The notes under the pieces are model-generated. The model did no database searches. It saw nothing but the letters and a program-made list of their open reading frames with translations, and was not told where the DNA came from. From Pseudothermotoga_B sp051235805 (GTDB lineage: Bacteria; Thermotogota; Thermotogae; Thermotogales; DSM-5069), in contig NZ_JBPNXV010000001.1 in the NCBI RefSeq assembly GCF_051235805.1, positions 1,798,001-1,862,000 of the forward strand: a DNA stretch of 64,000 bases, read 5' to 3'. This document shows, piece by piece, positions 16,510 to 24,934 of the stretch; the first letter of the stretch is position 1, and each line of letters begins with the position of its first letter. A program made the position numbers and the translations under genes.

Positions 16510-17352
16510 TTACTCGAAACCATAGTCACGTCTGATCTGTTCCAATGCTTTGAGATTTTCAAGACTTGCTCGATTGACAGCTGCAAACTCAAAGAGCAAG
16601 GCATCTGCCATAATCACAGGTATCGCCATCGATCTGTAGTTGCCTATGCCACCTCTTTGAGTCACAATCGTCTCGTCGGCTAACTCATTCAGAGGGTTGA
16701 GGATCTGATCTGTGAACAAGATGTTCTTGCCTTCTCTCTTACGTGTCTCGGCAAAGAGTATTCGCAGCTCAAAGTTTATCTTTCTATAAGCGAATCCCAC
16801 TGAAAGATCGTTCTTTCTCAGATTCGCTATATGTTCAAAGAACGAGCGTCCCGTTGTTCCAAAAAGCCACGTCTTCTTGCCAAAACGGTTAAGCCAAAAA
16901 GCAAGTTCTTGTGCAGGTACCAAAGCGGCGCCTTCACCAAAGATATACACGTCATTTGACTCATTCAATATCTTTGCAGCCCTTTTCAAAGCCTTCGTCA
17001 ATTCCAAAATATCCATCTTGTTGCAGACTTCTAAATGGGTGCCCAAAAGTTCTTGCAAGACTGTTTCAGATTCTGTCCTCTTGAGCCCATCTTCGACCTT
17101 CTTTGAAGAAGTTAGATTCAAGATCAAAGCACGCTGAAATTCTTCTTTCATCGATGAATAGCCATTGTAGCCGAGACTGCGCGCAAACCTTATCACCGTT
17201 GCTTCACCCACTCCACATGCTTTGGCAAGTTCTTCTGCACTCATCAAAGTTATCTTGCTCGGATTATCAATCAAATACTCTGCAACCTTCCTCTGAGTTT
17301 TGGTGAGGGTGTGATAGATCTTTTGTATTCTTCTTTTGTATTCAGCATTCAT
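16510..17352 (-). CDS. RpiR/HexR family regulator with SIS domain
   Basis: 280-residue regulator: N-terminal RpiR helix-turn-helix (about 1-77, EELAKACGVGEATVIRFARS) and a SIS sugar-phosphate-binding domain (about 125-260). Such proteins sense phosphosugars, for instance KDPG in HexR. It ends the operon tctC-tctB-tctA-eda-ROK kinase, 51 bases after the kinase, so a KDPG-like effector made by its neighbours is a natural guess. The SIS loop reads FGEGAALVPAQELAFWLNRFG; the canonical serine-rich phosphate loop is weak here, so ligand binding is uncertain. Confidence 0.88.
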   Translation of the reverse strand: MNAEYKRRIQKIYHTLTKTQRKVAEYLIDNPSKITLMSAEELAKACGVGEATVIRFARSLGYNGYSSMKEEFQRALILNLTSSKKVEDGLKRTESETVLQELLGTHLEVCNKMDILELTKALKRAAKILNESNDVYIFGEGAALVPAQELAFWLNRFGKKTWLFGTTGRSFFEHIANLRKNDLSVGFAYRKINFELRILFAETRKREGKNILFTDQILNPLNELADETIVTQRGGIGNYRSMAIPVIMADALLFEFAAVNRASLENLKALEQIRRDYGFE

Positions 17353-17403
17353 TTGCTCTTCACCCTGAACCTTCGCTTTTGTCTCTTCACATTGATTCCT
17401 CTT

Positions 17404-18282
17404 TCATCCGTAGAGCTTTCGAGCTAAGAGAACAGCACCAACCACCTGTGGGTTTGGTTCAACAACAGAGAGTTCCACTGAAACCTTCTTACCCGGTAAT
17501 TTGTAGTAGTTCTCACTTATGAATCTTATCACCAAGTCAGTGTAGAATTTGTTTTTTGTTAACCCCCCACCCAGTACCAACCTATCCAGATCAAGAAGGT
17601 CTACGATGTTTGTAAGAAATCTCCCCAGAACCCTTGCCGCATGCAAAACCAAGGTATGGTATGGTTCAAGTTCTCTTTGGGCAAGGCTTAAGATCTCTTC
17701 TGCAGGCAGATCTTGATTTAGCAAAGTTCTCACCTGTGACTGTAAACCTTTCCCAGAGGCAATTGCTTGTAGACATCCTCTGCGTCCACAACTACACTCA
17801 GGACCATCCTCTTCTAAAGTTGTGTGACCTATCTCGCCAGCTCCGTAGTGTGACCCACGATAGATCTTCCCATCTACGACGATGCCTGAGCCAATACCTG
17901 AACTCAACGTCACGTACACCAAATTCTTCACACCGTTTCTGACAAGGAATTCGGCATAAGCTGCAACGTTACAGTCGTTTTCCACAATTCCATTTGGTCC
18001 CAAAAACTTGGAAAGTTGGTCTTTCAAAGGAAAGTTCTTCCAGCCAAGGTTTGGTGACCAAAGTACCGTTCCTTCTTCGTCAACAGCGCCAGCCGTGGAA
18101 ACTCCCCAGATGGTGATCTTGTCCTTGTACTCTCCCAGCGCAAGAATGAGTCTTTCGAAAAAGGATACCGACCCCTTCTGTGGTTCTGTAGGAAACTGCA
18201 CAGTCTTGAACGGCGTGATTTTGCTCTCTTCAAAGAAAGCAACCAAGGTCTTTGTGGCACCTATATCGATACCCAGTTGCAC
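17404..18282 (-). CDS. ROK family sugar kinase, possible 2-keto-3-deoxy-sugar-acid kinase
   Basis: 292-residue ROK kinase. The ATP loop is GIDIGATKT at the N-terminus, the catalytic Asp is in VENDCNVAAYAE (about residue 102), and the zinc motif is GHTTLEEDGPECSCGRRGC (about 150-168). ROK members are usually glucokinase or N-acetylmannosamine kinase. Coupling to KDPG aldolase and a carboxylate transporter instead suggests phosphorylation of a sugar acid such as 2-keto-3-deoxygluconate (inference). I prefer GTG 18282 because AGGTGATT precedes it by five bases; GTG 18291 in the same frame is the alternative and would overlap the aldolase stop. Confidence 0.85.
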   Translation of the reverse strand: MQLGIDIGATKTLVAFFEESKITPFKTVQFPTEPQKGSVSFFERLILALGEYKDKITIWGVSTAGAVDEEGTVLWSPNLGWKNFPLKDQLSKFLGPNGIVENDCNVAAYAEFLVRNGVKNLVYVTLSSGIGSGIVVDGKIYRGSHYGAGEIGHTTLEEDGPECSCGRRGCLQAIASGKGLQSQVRTLLNQDLPAEEILSLAQRELEPYHTLVLHAARVLGRFLTNIVDLLDLDRLVLGGGLTKNKFYTDLVIRFISENYYKLPGKKVSVELSVVEPNPQVVGAVLLARKLYG

Positions 18283-18283
18283 T

Positions 18284-18913
18284 TCAATCACCTGCGTAAG
18301 CTGCTATCTTCTTGATCCGCTGTGACAGCTCTGAAATATCACCCTTGGCAAGCAACGACTTGTTGGCAATGTAAGAGCCTATGCCCACTGCTACGGCACC
18401 TGAGTTGAAATAGGCAGATATGTTTTCTGGTGTCACACCACCAAAAGGCATGAATTCCACATCTGGAAATGGACCATGGTAAGATTTGAGCAACCTCAAA
18501 CCTTCAACGTCTGCCGGATACAACTTGACAAGTCTGAAGCCCTCGTTGTACGCCATCTGCACATCTGTTGGTGTGTAAACACCAGGAATGTAAGGTATAT
18601 TATCTTTTTTAGCCAACTCTGCAACGATCTTACTGAAACCTGGGCTGAGCACATAACTTGCACCAGCTTTTATTGCTTGAACGTACATCTTTTCATCGAA
18701 GATCGTACCAGCTCCAAGGAAGATCTGGCTCTTAAACTCTTCTTTGACAGCTTTGAGAATCTCATCTGCTCCTTTATCTGAAAAACTTACCTCAAGACAG
18801 TTTAGATTGTTCTTCAAAAGTAAACTGCACAGCAGTAAGGTTTCATCTTTGTTCAAACCACGAACGACAATGAGTATCTTGTTTCGTTTCAAATGTTCCA
18901 GCAACTTCATCAT
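18284..18913 (-). CDS. eda: 2-keto-3-deoxy-6-phosphogluconate (KDPG/KHG) aldolase
   Basis: 209-residue class I aldolase of the Entner-Doudoroff pathway, cleaving KDPG to pyruvate and glyceraldehyde 3-phosphate. The Schiff-base lysine lies in RLVKLYPAD (about residue 133), the phosphate loop in MPFGGVTPENI, and LGAGTIFDE is the expected third strand. The start is ATG 18913 or 18910; AGGAG abuts the first, so the second may be used. It overlaps the tctA stop by four bases and is coupled to the ROK kinase gene downstream. Confidence 0.93.
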   Translation of the reverse strand: MMKLLEHLKRNKILIVVRGLNKDETLLLCSLLLKNNLNCLEVSFSDKGADEILKAVKEEFKSQIFLGAGTIFDEKMYVQAIKAGASYVLSPGFSKIVAELAKKDNIPYIPGVYTPTDVQMAYNEGFRLVKLYPADVEGLRLLKSYHGPFPDVEFMPFGGVTPENISAYFNSGAVAVGIGSYIANKSLLAKGDISELSQRIKKIAAYAGD

Positions 18914-20394
18914 CTCCTATTTATCTGACGTCTTTTCAAAGAAGCCGATATCAGTGAAAGAACAGAAAGAACCAACAGAACGAGTGATATCGGTTTGCTG
19001 AGAAAGATTGAAAACTTTCCTCCACTGAGGATCAAAGCCCTTCTCATGTTAGCCTCAGCCATGGGTCCAAGAATCAGCGCAAGAACGATTGGTCCTAAAG
19101 GTATATCGAGCAATCTGAAGACGAAGCCTGCAATACCTGCTATCAACGCAATTGAAAGATCAAAGAGGCTGTTGTTTATTGCATAGCTACCAATCAAAGA
19201 AAGAGAGATTATCGTAGCCCAGATAAAGTTCTGCGGCAAAGACAGAAACTTCGTCAGTGCCTTGGAAGCAAAGAATCCCACAGCAAGGAAGGCTACGTTG
19301 GCAAGTAGCATGAGTGTTATAACCATGTAAACGAAGGCGGCGTTGTCGCGAAACATGACCGGTCCAGGCTGTACTCCATACATGATGAAAGCACCTATAA
19401 GTACAGCTGTAACTGCATCGCCGGGCAGTCCAAGTGCCATCATCGTGGTGAGCGCACCTCCAAGGCAGGCGTTGTTCGCGGTCGTAGAAGCGGCTAAACC
19501 TTCGATGGAACCTTCGCCGTATTCCTTTGGATTCTTAGCTACTCTTTTGCTTTGATCCCATGCAACTAAGCCGGCTATATCTGCACCTGCACCAGGTATG
19601 GCTCCTATGACAATGCCTATCAACGACGAAAGCAGTGTAACAGGTGTCAAAGTCTTTATTTCTTTGACAGTCGGCACTACCCTTCCAAGTTGTTTGGGAG
19701 ACTCTATACGAGCTGAAGCAACTCTCTTTAAAAAGACTTGGTAGAAGACCTCACCTATGCCAAAAAGACCTATCATGACAGGTATGAAAGAGATGCCGTT
19801 GAGCAACTCCATTCTCCCAAAGGTGAAACGTGTCGAGCCAAAGATTGGATCTAAGCCAACCAACGATATTGCAAAACCCAAAAAGCCTGCGATCAAGCCT
19901 TTGACAACAGATTTTCCAGAGACTGCCACCATCGTAGATAGTCCAAACAACGCAAGGGCTGTGTACTCTGCTGGACCAAAAGATAATGCAAACCTTGCCA
20001 AAGGAAAACCCACCAAAACGAGAGCAAGCACACCCATGATTCCACCGAAGAATGAGTACAAAACGTTGATTCCAAGAGCCAAACCTGCCATACCTTTTCG
20101 CGTGAGTTTGTAACCATCGAACGTTGATGCAATTGAAGCAGGTGTACCTGGCGTGTTTATCAAAATTGCGGAAATACCACCTGAAAAGATCGCCGAATTC
20201 CACACACCAACGAGCATAGCCAAGCCACGATTTGGTTCGAGCCAGAAGGTCAACGGTGTGAGAATTGCCACCGCCATCGTCGCAGTTAAGCCTGGGAGTG
20301 TTCCTATCAAAAGTCCAGAGAAAGTGCCAATTAGAAGGTACAAAATTGCTCCTGGTTCTATCGACTGAAGAAAACCTTGTAGGAACTGCTGCAT
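18910..20394 (-). CDS. tctA: tripartite tricarboxylate transporter, large permease TctA (second copy)
   Basis: 494-residue TctA with about 12 membrane segments and the family repeats TLPGLTATMAVAILTPLTFW (about residue 33) and GAIPGAGADIAGLVAWDQSK, plus STTANNACLGGALTTMMALG. It is clearly diverged from the first copy at 3982-5484. Its operon context (KDPG aldolase, ROK kinase) points to an aldonate or keto-sugar acid in place of a tricarboxylate, which is an inference. Start ATG after AAGGTGATT. It follows tctB by 12 bases. Confidence 0.94.
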   Translation of the reverse strand: MQQFLQGFLQSIEPGAILYLLIGTFSGLLIGTLPGLTATMAVAILTPLTFWLEPNRGLAMLVGVWNSAIFSGGISAILINTPGTPASIASTFDGYKLTRKGMAGLALGINVLYSFFGGIMGVLALVLVGFPLARFALSFGPAEYTALALFGLSTMVAVSGKSVVKGLIAGFLGFAISLVGLDPIFGSTRFTFGRMELLNGISFIPVMIGLFGIGEVFYQVFLKRVASARIESPKQLGRVVPTVKEIKTLTPVTLLSSLIGIVIGAIPGAGADIAGLVAWDQSKRVAKNPKEYGEGSIEGLAASTTANNACLGGALTTMMALGLPGDAVTAVLIGAFIMYGVQPGPVMFRDNAAFVYMVITLMLLANVAFLAVGFFASKALTKFLSLPQNFIWATIISLSLIGSYAINNSLFDLSIALIAGIAGFVFRLLDIPLGPIVLALILGPMAEANMRRALILSGGKFSIFLSKPISLVLLVLSVLSLISASLKRRQINRR

Positions 20395-20406
20395 TGAATC
20401 ACCTTC

Positions 20407-20832
20407 TTAAAACAAAAGTGCGTGAAAAACCTTGCCAAACAAAAGATAGATGCCACTGGAAAGACTGATTGAACCAATCAATGCCCAATACCACTTTGCT
20501 CCGGAAATCATCTGTAGCAGAAAGATCATCACAGTCGTATTGAGCATGAAATTTCCTCTACCCCATAAACCAACGTATCCAGTAGCGATTCCAATGAACA
20601 AAATGGTAGTTCCCCAGTCACCTTGCAACTTTGAAGTTACCTTCCCTTTGCTCAGGTTTCTAACAGTCAACACCAGCAACGCCACCGACAAAACCAGAAT
20701 AACCACACCAATAATCGTCGGAAAGAAACCTGGTCCTGGGAGATTTGCAACTCCTTCAGGTAACTTCGAAGCTTCTATCAACAGCAGAATCGAGAAAATT
20801 ACAGCAATAATTGAGAAGACCAAGTCTTTCAT
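20407..20832 (-). CDS. tctB: tripartite tricarboxylate transporter, small permease TctB (second copy)
   Basis: 141-residue protein with four hydrophobic segments in the TctB pattern: N-terminal SIIAVIFSILLLIEASKLPE, then LPGPGFFPTIIGVVILVLS, which carries the weakly conserved PGFFP signature of the family. Partner of TctA in proton- or sodium-coupled uptake. Start ATG 20832 after GAGGTG. It lies downstream of the hairpin that follows tctC. Confidence 0.9.
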   Translation of the reverse strand: MKDLVFSIIAVIFSILLLIEASKLPEGVANLPGPGFFPTIIGVVILVLSVALLVLTVRNLSKGKVTSKLQGDWGTTILFIGIATGYVGLWGRGNFMLNTTVMIFLLQMISGAKWYWALIGSISLSSGIYLLFGKVFHALLF

Positions 20833-20852
20833 CTTTCAACACCTCAATCAAA

Positions 20853-20873
20853 TGGCTGCCCAAAGGGCAGCCA
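20853..20873 (-). promoter_or_regulatory. intercistronic stem-loop between tctC and tctB (second operon)
   Basis: TGGCTGCCC/GGGCAGCCA with an AAA loop starts six bases after the tctC stop and lies 21 bases before the tctB start. No T run follows. It mirrors the hairpin at 5972-5993 in the first operon, although the sequences differ. Confidence 0.7.
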
Positions 20874-20878
20874 AGATC

Positions 20879-21814
20879 TCACTTACCGAGCGCTTTTGGT
20901 ATCAGCTCCATGTACATGTTGTACTGGGCTATTGCAAAGGCTTTGAACTGTTCACCGTCGAGATAAGCTGGTGTCATTCCCCTATCGCTGAGAAACTTCT
21001 GAAAGGCATCGCTGTCATACGCCTTTTTGAAGGCATCGGCAAGAGTTTTGTAGACCTGTGGATCGACTCCTTTTGGCAGTGCAAGTCCACCCCAAGCCGC
21101 CACAGAAACATCATAACCCAGCTCCTTCAAGGTTGGAATATCTGGGAAAAGAGGAGATCTTTCATCACTCAAAACTGCAAGTATTTTGAGCTGTCCTGAT
21201 TCAACACCAGATCTGACCTCCGTTGGACTCACCGTCACGGCGGTGATGTGACCACCCATGAGTGCTGCGACCGCAGGAGCTGCACCATCAAATGGCACGT
21301 GGACCAGCTTTGTTCCTATTGCCTTTTCAAGGCTCAGCGCTGCAATATGCCATATCGAGCCAGGTCCTGAATTGCCAACAGTTACCGTACCTGGATGAGC
21401 CTTGACATAATCGATGAACTCTTGAATCGTCTTCCAAGGTGCATTGGCTCTGACTGTAACAGCTGCAGGAATCACCATGATTCTCATAACCAAATCGAAG
21501 TCCTCTGGACCAAAGTCAGCGAAGCCTAATGCCTTGACCATCGACAGTTCAACAGGCACATACCCCATCGTGTAACCGTCTGGTTTGCTCGTCTGAAGTC
21601 TTTTCATCGCAATAGCTCCAGACGCACCCGTGATGTTTGTACAAGTGATTGGAACACCAAGGATCTCCTGCGCGATCGCAGTGATCGTACGTGAAACCAT
21701 GTCCGATGCCCCACCAGGTGCTGCCTGAATGATGAAGGTGATCGGTTTGTCAGGGTATGCAGCAAGAACAAAAACAGCAACTAACATCAGCAAGAAAATT
21801 ACCAATTTTCTCAT
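20879..21814 (-). CDS. tctC: tripartite tricarboxylate transporter, solute-binding protein TctC (second copy)
   Basis: 311-residue TctC/Bug-type receptor with a signal peptide of about 18 residues (KLVIFLLMLVAVFVLA) and the hallmark YPDKPITFIIQAAPGGASD, then GGHITAVTVSPTEV. The first copy has GGGWD where this one has GGASD, a ligand-loop change that fits a different substrate. Start ATG after AAAAGGAGGTGTAG. It leads the six-gene operon tctC-tctB-tctA-eda-kinase-rpiR. Confidence 0.93.
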   Translation of the reverse strand: MRKLVIFLLMLVAVFVLAAYPDKPITFIIQAAPGGASDMVSRTITAIAQEILGVPITCTNITGASGAIAMKRLQTSKPDGYTMGYVPVELSMVKALGFADFGPEDFDLVMRIMVIPAAVTVRANAPWKTIQEFIDYVKAHPGTVTVGNSGPGSIWHIAALSLEKAIGTKLVHVPFDGAAPAVAALMGGHITAVTVSPTEVRSGVESGQLKILAVLSDERSPLFPDIPTLKELGYDVSVAAWGGLALPKGVDPQVYKTLADAFKKAYDSDAFQKFLSDRGMTPAYLDGEQFKAFAIAQYNMYMELIPKALGK

Positions 21815-21882
21815 AGAACTACACCTCCTTTTGAAGTAATAGCTTCATGTAAAAGTGAATTTGAATCTTTTGCTTCACAATC

Positions 21883-21911
21883 AACTTACCACAGTTTACA
21901 AAAGCTGGCAA
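21883..21911 (-). promoter_or_regulatory. candidate promoter of the second tct operon
   Basis: On the minus strand TTGCCA, a 17-base spacer and TAAGTT, ending about 70 bases before the tctC start. The -10 is only a moderate match. Confidence 0.45.
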
Positions 21912-22353
21912 AGTCTATTCAAAACAATCCATCGTCGATAATGTCGTTTTTAGCCATATATCTTTCGAATTCTAATCAAATGGAAATTTATCTTCAAATA
22001 TCGTGGTTTTTCTTCCTCGCACAGATGACTTTTACCGTAAGAACATGTGGAAAGCAGGTTAACTCCAAATGGAACCTACCAGGTGGGTAATACTGCTAAC
22101 AAGTTTTCACCTTCGAATGTATTCACAATAAACATTATAGACAGACATCAGGTTCATAAAACTGTGAAATCATACTTGACAAAAACTAACAGAATCTTTT
22201 GTAGACTTTCCAAATCATTGTAACATTTTCTCACATGTTAGGTCAAGTACAATCTATTTTTACCCAAATCTACGTGCTGATTATAGCTCTCACTACTAAT
22301 CTTATTAGACTATCAATAATGTTTATTTTTGTATCATTTGGAGCTGACCTCAG
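21912..22353. other. long intergenic region between the second tct operon and the chemosensory operon
   Basis: AT-rich divergent spacer with no credible reading frame. Visible elements are a TTGACA-18-TAGACT candidate promoter at 22178-22207 for parA, a CTAAT/ATTAG inverted repeat at about 22290-22310, and a possible three-stem fold at 22053-22097. It may also hold the RpiR operator, but I could not single one out. Confidence 0.5.
22178..22207 (+). promoter_or_regulatory. candidate promoter of the chemosensory operon
   Basis: A full consensus TTGACA (22178-22183), an 18-base spacer and TAGACT (22202-22207), about 145 bases before parA. The long leader leaves room for another, nearer promoter. 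Confidence 0.4.
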
Positions 22354-23124
22354 ATGGCAAAAATAATAAGCATCAGCAACAGGAAAGGCGGCGTCGGGAA
22401 GACTACACTCGCATATAATCTTTCTGCCCTCTTATCGGACATGGGTAAGAAATGTTTGTTGCTTGACCTTGATTCACAGGCACATGCAACAATCCACACA
22501 GGGCTCGAGCCTCTGAAGATCAAGTACGGTGTGTACGAAGCCCTGATCGATTTTCTGAACAATCAACATGTTAGGAAAGATGTCCTGTACAGGCAAAACG
22601 AACTATTTGTTCTGCCTTCAAACGGAAAGATTGCAGCTTTAGAGGTCGAACTGGACCAGCTACCAAATAGAGAAAGCGTACTGAAAGACTTCCTTTTAGA
22701 TTACGATCGCGATTTTGACTACATCTTCATAGACACGCCCCCATCACTTGGACTTACCGTCATAAATGCCCTTGTGGCATCACAGTACCTACTCGTACCA
22801 GTGAGACTTGATTTCTTTTCTCTTGTCGGTTTAGCGCAGATGATGAACTTCTACTACAGAACAAATGCCACACTGTCTCCTTCGCTCAAGTTTCTGGGTC
22901 TGGTTCCAATAATGTTTTCAGCACAGGCAAAACTCTGCAAAGAAGTACTTCAAGAGCTCCAGAGGACCTTCGAAGATAAGATGATCTTTCCTATTTTGAG
23001 AAACGACATAAAGATCGCGGAGGCTTCGAGCCATGGACTACCGATTCACCGATACGCGCCAAAATCGAGGGCAGCACAAGACATTAAAGCGATCGCGGAA
23101 GAGGTTCTCAGGAGGACTAACTGA
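22354..23124 (+). CDS. ParA/Soj-type ATPase of the chemosensory operon
   Basis: 256-residue ParA family ATPase with the deviant Walker A RKGGVGKTT (residues 10-18), DLDSQAHAT (about 39-47, Walker A' region) and IDTPPSLGLTV (Walker B). ParA proteins form ATP dimers on the nucleoid and position cargo. Orphan ParA homologues encoded with che genes (ParC in Vibrio, PpfA in Rhodobacter) distribute chemoreceptor clusters. Here the neighbour encodes a ParB-like N-terminal peptide in place of a ParB, so positioning of a cytoplasmic chemosensory array is the likely job. First gene of the operon; start ATG 22354 with a weak GGAG 11 bases upstream. Confidence 0.9.
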   Translation: MAKIISISNRKGGVGKTTLAYNLSALLSDMGKKCLLLDLDSQAHATIHTGLEPLKIKYGVYEALIDFLNNQHVRKDVLYRQNELFVLPSNGKIAALEVELDQLPNRESVLKDFLLDYDRDFDYIFIDTPPSLGLTVINALVASQYLLVPVRLDFFSLVGLAQMMNFYYRTNATLSPSLKFLGLVPIMFSAQAKLCKEVLQELQRTFEDKMIFPILRNDIKIAEASSHGLPIHRYAPKSRAAQDIKAIAEEVLRRTN

Positions 23125-23125
23125 G

Positions 23126-23434
23126 ATGAATAAAAGACTTGGACGTGGTCTGGAGGTGTTCTTTCAAGAGCCTTCTCCAGAGCAGTTGTTTCAAGAAGCA
23201 CTCAATGCCGAAGAGACTGGTAATTGGTTGATTGCCTTTCATCTATACATGAAGGTTGCTGAGATGGAAAGCAATTTGAAATCGAAGGCTCTAAACAACG
23301 CTGCAGCGATACTTGCCGAACATGGATTCGTAGAAAAGGCAATAGAATTTCTCGAACAAGCGATCTTTCTCGATCCTTCAAATTCGCAGGCGAAGGAAAA
23401 CCTTGTGATACTGCGGGGGGACAAGCGAAAATGA
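23126..23434 (+). CDS. TPR protein with ParB-like N-terminal ParA-interaction peptide
   Basis: 102-residue soluble protein. Residues 1-13, MNKRLGRGLEVFF, copy the N-terminus of ParB/Spo0J proteins (K-R-LGRGL-x-h-h-F), the peptide whose basic residue stimulates the ParA ATPase. The rest is two or three tetratricopeptide-like helical pairs (about 18-95), with no ParB nuclease-like or helix-turn-helix domain. It starts one base after the parA stop region, with GGAGG upstream, and overlaps the Hsp70 gene by ATGA. Inference: it links ParA to the chemosensory array through the TPR surface. Lengths and partners are only predicted. Confidence 0.85.
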   Translation: MNKRLGRGLEVFFQEPSPEQLFQEALNAEETGNWLIAFHLYMKVAEMESNLKSKALNNAAAILAEHGFVEKAIEFLEQAIFLDPSNSQAKENLVILRGDKRK

Positions 23435-24921
23435 TAGTGGGCATCGATTTTGGCACAACGAACACTTTGATTGGCTATGTTGACAGGTCGTTGAGACCAC
23501 AGATAATTGTCAACGAGCGTGGTTCGAGGATTACCCCAACAGTTGTTCATTTTAAGAACGAGAAGCAGGTCCTCGTTGGAGAGCTTGCAAAATCACAGAT
23601 GCTCATTAAACCTCATCAAACGATCCTCCGAGTGAAGAGAAGAATGGGTAGCGATCAGAACTATGAAATATTCAAAGAAATCTTCAACCCTTCTGAAATA
23701 GCTTCGTTTGTCTTTAGAAAGTGCAAGAACTTTGCCTCTGAGTTCTTAGGAGAGCCCGTCGAAAAAATTGTAGTTACTGTACCTGCATATTTCGATGACA
23801 ATCAAAGGCAGGCAGTTGCAATGAGTGCGAAACTCGCAGGCTTACAGGTTGTAAAGCTGTTGAACGAACCCACGGCGGCTGCTCTCGCATACGAAATGGA
23901 GAATGATTCGGAGAAGATCATCTTGGTGCTTGATTTTGGCGGTGGAACTTTTGACATCACCTTGATGCGGTATCAAGACTCTGTGTACCAGGTGTTGGTG
24001 ACGGGTGGTAGCACATCGTTGGGAGGATTTGATTTCGACCAAGTACTCGTAGATTGGATCGTGGAAACGGTCAAGAATGAGAAATTCATAGACCTTTCAA
24101 AGGATCCCATAGCACTTCAGCAGATTTACAATCATGCGGAACAAGCAAAGATAGATCTTTCTGTCGTTGCCGAAACCAGCATTGTCATACCATATGTAGC
24201 TTTATCACCAGAGTATGGACCAGTACACGTGAATCTAAATCTGTCTCGAGAAAGATTCGAGAATCTGACAAAACATCTGCTCGAAAGAGCAAAACAACTG
24301 ATAATCGATGTTCTGAAGGAAGCAAGCCTACCGCCAGAAAAGGTCGATCTGATAGTCTTCTCGGGTGGTACTTCCAGAATGCCAGCTTTCAGGAGAATTG
24401 TGACAGAACTCTTTCCAAACTCCCAGATACTGAGTGAGATAAATCCCGATGAGGTAGTTGCACTTGGTGCGGCAAGAATGGCAGCAATAATCGATGGCAG
24501 GCTGAAATCCATAGAGCTCAGAGATGTGGTAGCCCATTCACTTGGAGTATTTGATGATGACGGGCAGTTTGTACCGATCATCGACAGAGGAACTGTATAC
24601 CCGACGATAGCCACAAAAATCTTCACAAACACAAGGGACGATCAAGACAAAGTCCTCATAAAAATCTTGCAGAAAAGAGATGAAGAACTCGTTGAACTTG
24701 GAGATTTTCAGCTCACCTTTGCCAAGAAATGGCAGAAAGAGGAAGCGGCGATAGCAGTCAGTTTCAATATCACTCACGACGGCATTCTCACTGTGACGGC
24801 AGAAGAGATGAACACAGGTGAAGCACAGGATGTAACCATACAGGGACACCTTGCAGAAATACGAGTCCCAACACCAGATCAGGCAAGGCTTAGTCTTCTC
24901 AACAAGATTGAGGTCCTGTAA
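23431..24921 (+). CDS. Hsp70 (DnaK-like) protein lacking the C-terminal lid
   Basis: 496 residues, against about 600 for DnaK. The nucleotide-binding domain is complete: IDFGTTNT phosphate loop 1 at the N-terminus, VLDFGGGTFDITL phosphate loop 2 (about 167), and FSGGTSRMPAFRRI adenosine loop (about 311). A shortened beta substrate domain follows (about 370-480), with FNITHDGILTVTAEE. The alpha-helical lid is absent, so it resembles operon-dedicated Hsp70s more than the housekeeping chaperone. No DnaJ or GrpE is nearby. Coupled to the TPR and HEAT genes, it may assemble or remodel the array (inference). Confidence 0.92.
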   Translation: MIVGIDFGTTNTLIGYVDRSLRPQIIVNERGSRITPTVVHFKNEKQVLVGELAKSQMLIKPHQTILRVKRRMGSDQNYEIFKEIFNPSEIASFVFRKCKNFASEFLGEPVEKIVVTVPAYFDDNQRQAVAMSAKLAGLQVVKLLNEPTAAALAYEMENDSEKIILVLDFGGGTFDITLMRYQDSVYQVLVTGGSTSLGGFDFDQVLVDWIVETVKNEKFIDLSKDPIALQQIYNHAEQAKIDLSVVAETSIVIPYVALSPEYGPVHVNLNLSRERFENLTKHLLERAKQLIIDVLKEASLPPEKVDLIVFSGGTSRMPAFRRIVTELFPNSQILSEINPDEVVALGAARMAAIIDGRLKSIELRDVVAHSLGVFDDDGQFVPIIDRGTVYPTIATKIFTNTRDDQDKVLIKILQKRDEELVELGDFQLTFAKKWQKEEAAIAVSFNITHDGILTVTAEEMNTGEAQDVTIQGHLAEIRVPTPDQARLSLLNKIEVL

Positions 24922-24934
24922 GGGGGGACAAGTA

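Noticed and set aside
21912..22353. Riboswitch (cyclic di-GMP, TPP, SAM) upstream of parA
   Set aside because: No conserved core sequence of these classes was seen on either strand.
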